This document shows, piece after piece, positions 60,795 to 64,000 of a DNA stretch of 64,000 bases. Numbering within the stretch: the stretch's first letter is position 1; each line of letters begins with the position of its first letter. The notes beneath the pieces were generated by a model. It worked only from the letters and a program-made list of their open reading frames with translations, had not been told where the DNA came from and ran no database searches. The position numbers were made by a program, and so were the translations under genes. Source of the DNA: Entoloma clypeatum (taxonomy: Eukaryota; Basidiomycota; Agaricomycetes; Agaricales; Entolomataceae). The stretch lies in NCBI GenBank assembly GCA_963565915.1, contig OY751490.1:3038001-3102000 (forward strand), read 5' to 3'.

Positions 60795-62459
60795 CCGTGG
60801 CTGACCAATGTTCATACTAGATACGACATGACTTAAATAACGCTGCGTTAACAACATAAGTTTAGGGACTGCGGAATGGCGCTCACATGTCCGTAAAGGC
60901 GAGAGGATCGTATTGCACGCTCATGCGCAGACTACTGCGATTGCATGTGCGAATAGAAGGTCGATCTCGATGCAACCCAGCTTGGCAGAGAGAACATGAT
61001 GCACCCTAAAGGAATTCATGGAACATTGACCAGTCTTTCGCAGGAAGGAGCAGAAGCGCCGGGTTTCGTCAGAGGTCTGACAAACAGTTTCCGTGAGACC
61101 GCAACGTCTCTCCTGTTGGTCAATAACAGAAGCCCGAAAGCTATGATCGGTACAGATTGTGCGATAAGGGAGAATTCAAGAGATGTTGAGCATGATCCGA
61201 GTCATGATCAGGGATGTGTAGCTGCCTTCGTCCGGTCAGAACATGTCGGCAGATGCAACCCGCAAGGTCAGATGAGAGTTGGTGCTTAAAGCGGTTCAGA
61301 AAGCGGTACTTCAACCGACGTAGGCCATAAGTAACTATGAACTGGAAACCCAGCGCAACAGAACCCTTCGGGCGACCCTAGAGAATGGAGGATGGTCTTG
61401 ATTCCCCTGGACTGCCTGGAGAAGAGACCGAATCCGCGAAATTGAAAGTGCTCAGGTTGAGCCCCGACGTTGTGGACCAATCACGAGAAACACTCTGTAC
61501 ATCCGAATACGTAATCACTAAGTACCGTGGGTCCGGCACCCAATAGCTCTCGCTAACCATGTCAACAAAGAGACACTGAAACGACGGCAGCCAAGGCGAC
61601 AATGGCACTCCAATCGGCCAAATGCGGTGGTAAGGACGGCACCATGAACAACGCCGAAGACGAAAGAAATAGGCAACAGACACCGCGAGTAAGCCATGTC
61701 CTTCTCTTACCTCTCAATAGTGCAGAAGATGACCCGATGAATGAGTAGCACATCTATGCAGTTTGAAAGAGGCAACAAAATCCACATACTTTCACCTACA
61801 TGCCCTGGCCAGTTCTGATGGTGCCCTAGAACGCTCCCACTGCGATCGTTTCTGTGAACCTTGTAAGAAGTTGAGTATCCATACGTCCGGGGTATCTCTG
61901 GGCCAACGATCTTCGTCCTGGTGATCGAAAGTGTGGTGACGGGACCTCTATAACCTAAGAAGAGTGGACGTTTATTGTGGGTAAAGAAGTGGTCGTATCG
62001 TCGGCATCTCATCAACGTTTGATCTCCGACTTGCGCGTCGATGTTAGAGCAATACTGACACAGAAAATCCAAGCTGCCGAGTTTCAGCCCCTGTTTAATC
62101 CCACCAGGAATTTCAGGTTTCTCTGTAACGCGCCTCAAACGCAACTAGATCTCATGGGTGCCTCGAATGCATATGGACACAACTTCCATAATAGTTCCCA
62201 AAAATTGAAGAGCGTTCGGGCCGCTCGACGTGTACCCTCAAATCAAAAGGTGCATGTATAGCGATCGTTACGATGTTCTGCCGTTCGCAACGAGTCAGCG
62301 CGATTGCGCCTCTTCAGACTCATGCTGCTAACTCGATACAAACTTGAAAGTTCGTGGATGTACCCTTGCATACCCAGGGATAAGCATCGACTTCTCAGAG
62401 TAACGAGCTGACCCTCCACCTTGCCCCTTACAGATCGACTTAAATCCAGTCAGCAATGC

Positions 62460-62478
62460 AGGCTAATAGGCCCGTGGC
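62460..62478 (+). promoter_or_regulatory. 19-bp shared promoter element of MFS paralog 3
   Basis: Reads AGGCTAATAGGCCCGTGGC toward the gene. 173 bp separate it from the start codon at 62652, the same spacing as in paralog 2. The sequence around it differs between the two promoters. Confidence 0.75.
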
Positions 62479-62651
62479 ATAGGATCGCCGAGGCTCGTAC
62501 AACCATGCCAGATCGTTTACCCAGATCGTGCGTCCAGTCTAGCATTTTGCCTAGCACTTGATGAGATAATTACTTCGGTTAGGGCCACCATACCGTCAAA
62601 TACCGCCTCGCCCCGCTTTGCAGGGATTGGGTTATAACATCTCCCCTCATC

Positions 62652-64000
62652 ATGTCTCTTGAGAAAGATGAAAATTTTGACAATTCTCCTTCGAGGACTA
62701 TCAGCTTCGGAGGCGAAGGGAGCCTTCCCCCACCCCCAGCATTTAGCGAGGCAGAGGAGAAGAAATTATGGCGGAAGATAGATCTGAGGCTCGTGCCTAT
62801 CCTCACCTTAATGTATCTACTGTCTTTCATGGACCGAGGTGATGTTGTGTGCATTGCATTCGATAAATTTCTGAAGATGGTAAACTTTACAGGCAATATC
62901 GGTACCACCCTTTTCATAGCTTCAGAAAATGTTTCGCTGATTCTAACTGAAGCAAATGCCAGATTGCAAGGTCTGGGAACACAGCTTCATCTCACAGGGA
63001 ACCGATACAACGTTGCCCTCGTGAGTTTTGCACTTCTGTCATCAACCCCAGAACTTTATGCATTTCCCAAGATGGTGACTATCATTGTATGTTGAGAGAT
63101 CTTCTGGTTGTTCACTCCAAGTTGATCGTGACGCGGACAGCCTTATTGTTTATGTGAACTTCCGGCGAAGTACGTGTGCTACCGTTTCGACGTCCCGCTC
63201 CCTTGCACAGCTAACCTGATTACCTAGTCTCGTTCTCAAGAAGTTCCGTCCTTCACGGTATGTATTCAGTGACTGCCGGGATGGATGGTTCTTCTCATCT
63301 ATTTTCCGGCTCTGCAGGTGGCTTCCAGGAATCACAGTACTTATGCTTTATGGGTCGTCTTTTTTGGGCAACCGCTGAACTTTTCTGGCAGTTCGTCTGG
63401 GGAATGGTCATGTACGTGTCATTAGATGCACAACATTTAGGTCAAGTTAACATGTTTCCCATCAGAACATTAATGGGATTGGTTAAGACGTAAGCTATGG
63501 TACAATGGATGGTGACGCCAGACTGATTCTCTTAGCTATCACCAGCTTCTTGTTGTCCGTGCCCTCCTGGGAATTTTCGAAGCAGGTCTATTTCCTGGAG
63601 TGGTGTACTAGTACGTCAGCAGCTGTTGTGCTTCATGCCCCTCGACATTGACCACCCTCGCGTAGCCTATCGATTTGGTACCCGCGCCATATGCTGCAGT
63701 ACCGAATTGGTATCTTCTTCGGAGCTGCATCTATGGCTGGCGCCTTTTCTGGATTTCTTGCGTATGGTGTCAGTTTCATGGATGGTATTCAAGGTCTTGA
63801 GGCTTGGTCTTGGATCTTCGTAAGTTTCAAGTCGAAATTGAATCGAATTCTGTGTCGGGAACAAATCGGTTGTGCCAAAGATTCTGGAAGGCATAATCAC
63901 TGTCGGGGTCGCTCTCATCGCGGTTCTTGGTATGTCATTGTTCCACCAATGCCCCAATATTTTCACGTTTGTGTTCCATTGCCAGTGATGGTCGATTTTC
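62652..64000 (+). CDS. MFS permease of the same ACS subfamily, paralog 3 (cut by window end)
   Basis: Starts MSLEKDENFDNSPSRT, then LRLVPILTLMYLLSFMDRGNI. Later blocks read LGIFEAGLFPGVVYY and WYPRHMLQYRIGIFFGAASMAGAFSG, with the 9-nt micro-exon at 62893-62901. The small exon that codes TMYFI in the other two reads MVTII here, the first sign of drift. The window ends in the exon that codes VMVDF, about half way through the protein. No break in the part seen. Confidence 0.8.

Larger units (their letters stand above)
60603..62651. promoter_or_regulatory. Divergent 2.05-kb region between MFS paralogs 2 and 3
   Basis: Head-to-head promoters. Scattered short open frames on both strands show no domain or splice partners and I call none. 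A G-run lies at 60619-60627. The 19-bp inverted element (60776-60794 and 62460-62478) is the only clear shared feature. Confidence 0.5.

Noticed and set aside
60776..62478. The 19-bp inverted pair as terminal inverted repeats of a 1.7-kb transposon
   Set aside because: No transposase frame lies between them, no target-site duplication is seen outside, and the equal 173-bp spacing to two start codons fits promoter elements better.

Overview
The window reads as nuclear DNA of a filamentous basidiomycete, most likely an Agaricomycete (mushroom-forming fungus). The reasons are genes split by many 45-70 nt GT-AG introns, several micro-exons, protein families typical of that group (Npr3, Cwc2, Tma46, a TRPY channel, a Serinc-type Tms1, a Crinkler/RHS-like P-loop protein, GH79, ACS-family permeases), and short compact intergenic spacers. 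I assigned genes by translating the exons and joining them in phase. No database search was run.

Layout, left to right. 0.5-3.2 kb: LRR protein (+). 4.3-6.8 kb: conserved unknown protein (+). 7.1-8.5 kb: TMA46 (+). 8.6-9.9 kb: CWC2 (-). 9.9-12.5 kb: NPR3 (+), head to head with CWC2. 13.7-14.7 kb: 3' part of a Crinkler/RHS-like gene (-). 14698-14897 is a run of 200 N. After it, 14898-22843 repeats 6752-14697 (7946 bp) as far as I can read. Because the copies are the end of one contig and the start of the next, this is almost certainly an unmerged contig overlap, so TMA46, CWC2 and NPR3 are probably single-copy. From 22.8 kb the sequence is unique again: the 5' half of the Crinkler-like gene, ADE6 (24.6-28.7 kb, -), three small related unknown genes in a row (29.4-31.6 kb, +), the TRPY channel YVC1 (-), an STK32/YANK-type kinase (+), a macrodomain hydrolase (+), a CK1-like kinase (-), an unknown protein (-), a secreted Cys-rich protein (-), ECO1 (-), HTS1 (-), tRNA-Gly(GCC) (-) and TMS1 (-). 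The right end, 50-64 kb, is accessory: a decayed GH79 pseudogene, an intact GH79 gene, and three paralogous ACS-family MFS permeases arranged + - +, the last one cut by the window end.

Most of the window is housekeeping: translation (TMA46, HTS1, tRNA-Gly), splicing (CWC2), TORC1 nutrient signalling (NPR3), purine synthesis (ADE6), cohesion (ECO1), vacuolar calcium (YVC1) and signalling kinases. The parts most worth a second look are the trio of small paralogs with one shared exon architecture, the 19-bp element placed exactly 173 bp before the start codon of two divergent MFS paralogs, the diverged direct repeats flanking the Crinkler-like gene, and the dual start plus Gcn4-type site of HTS1.
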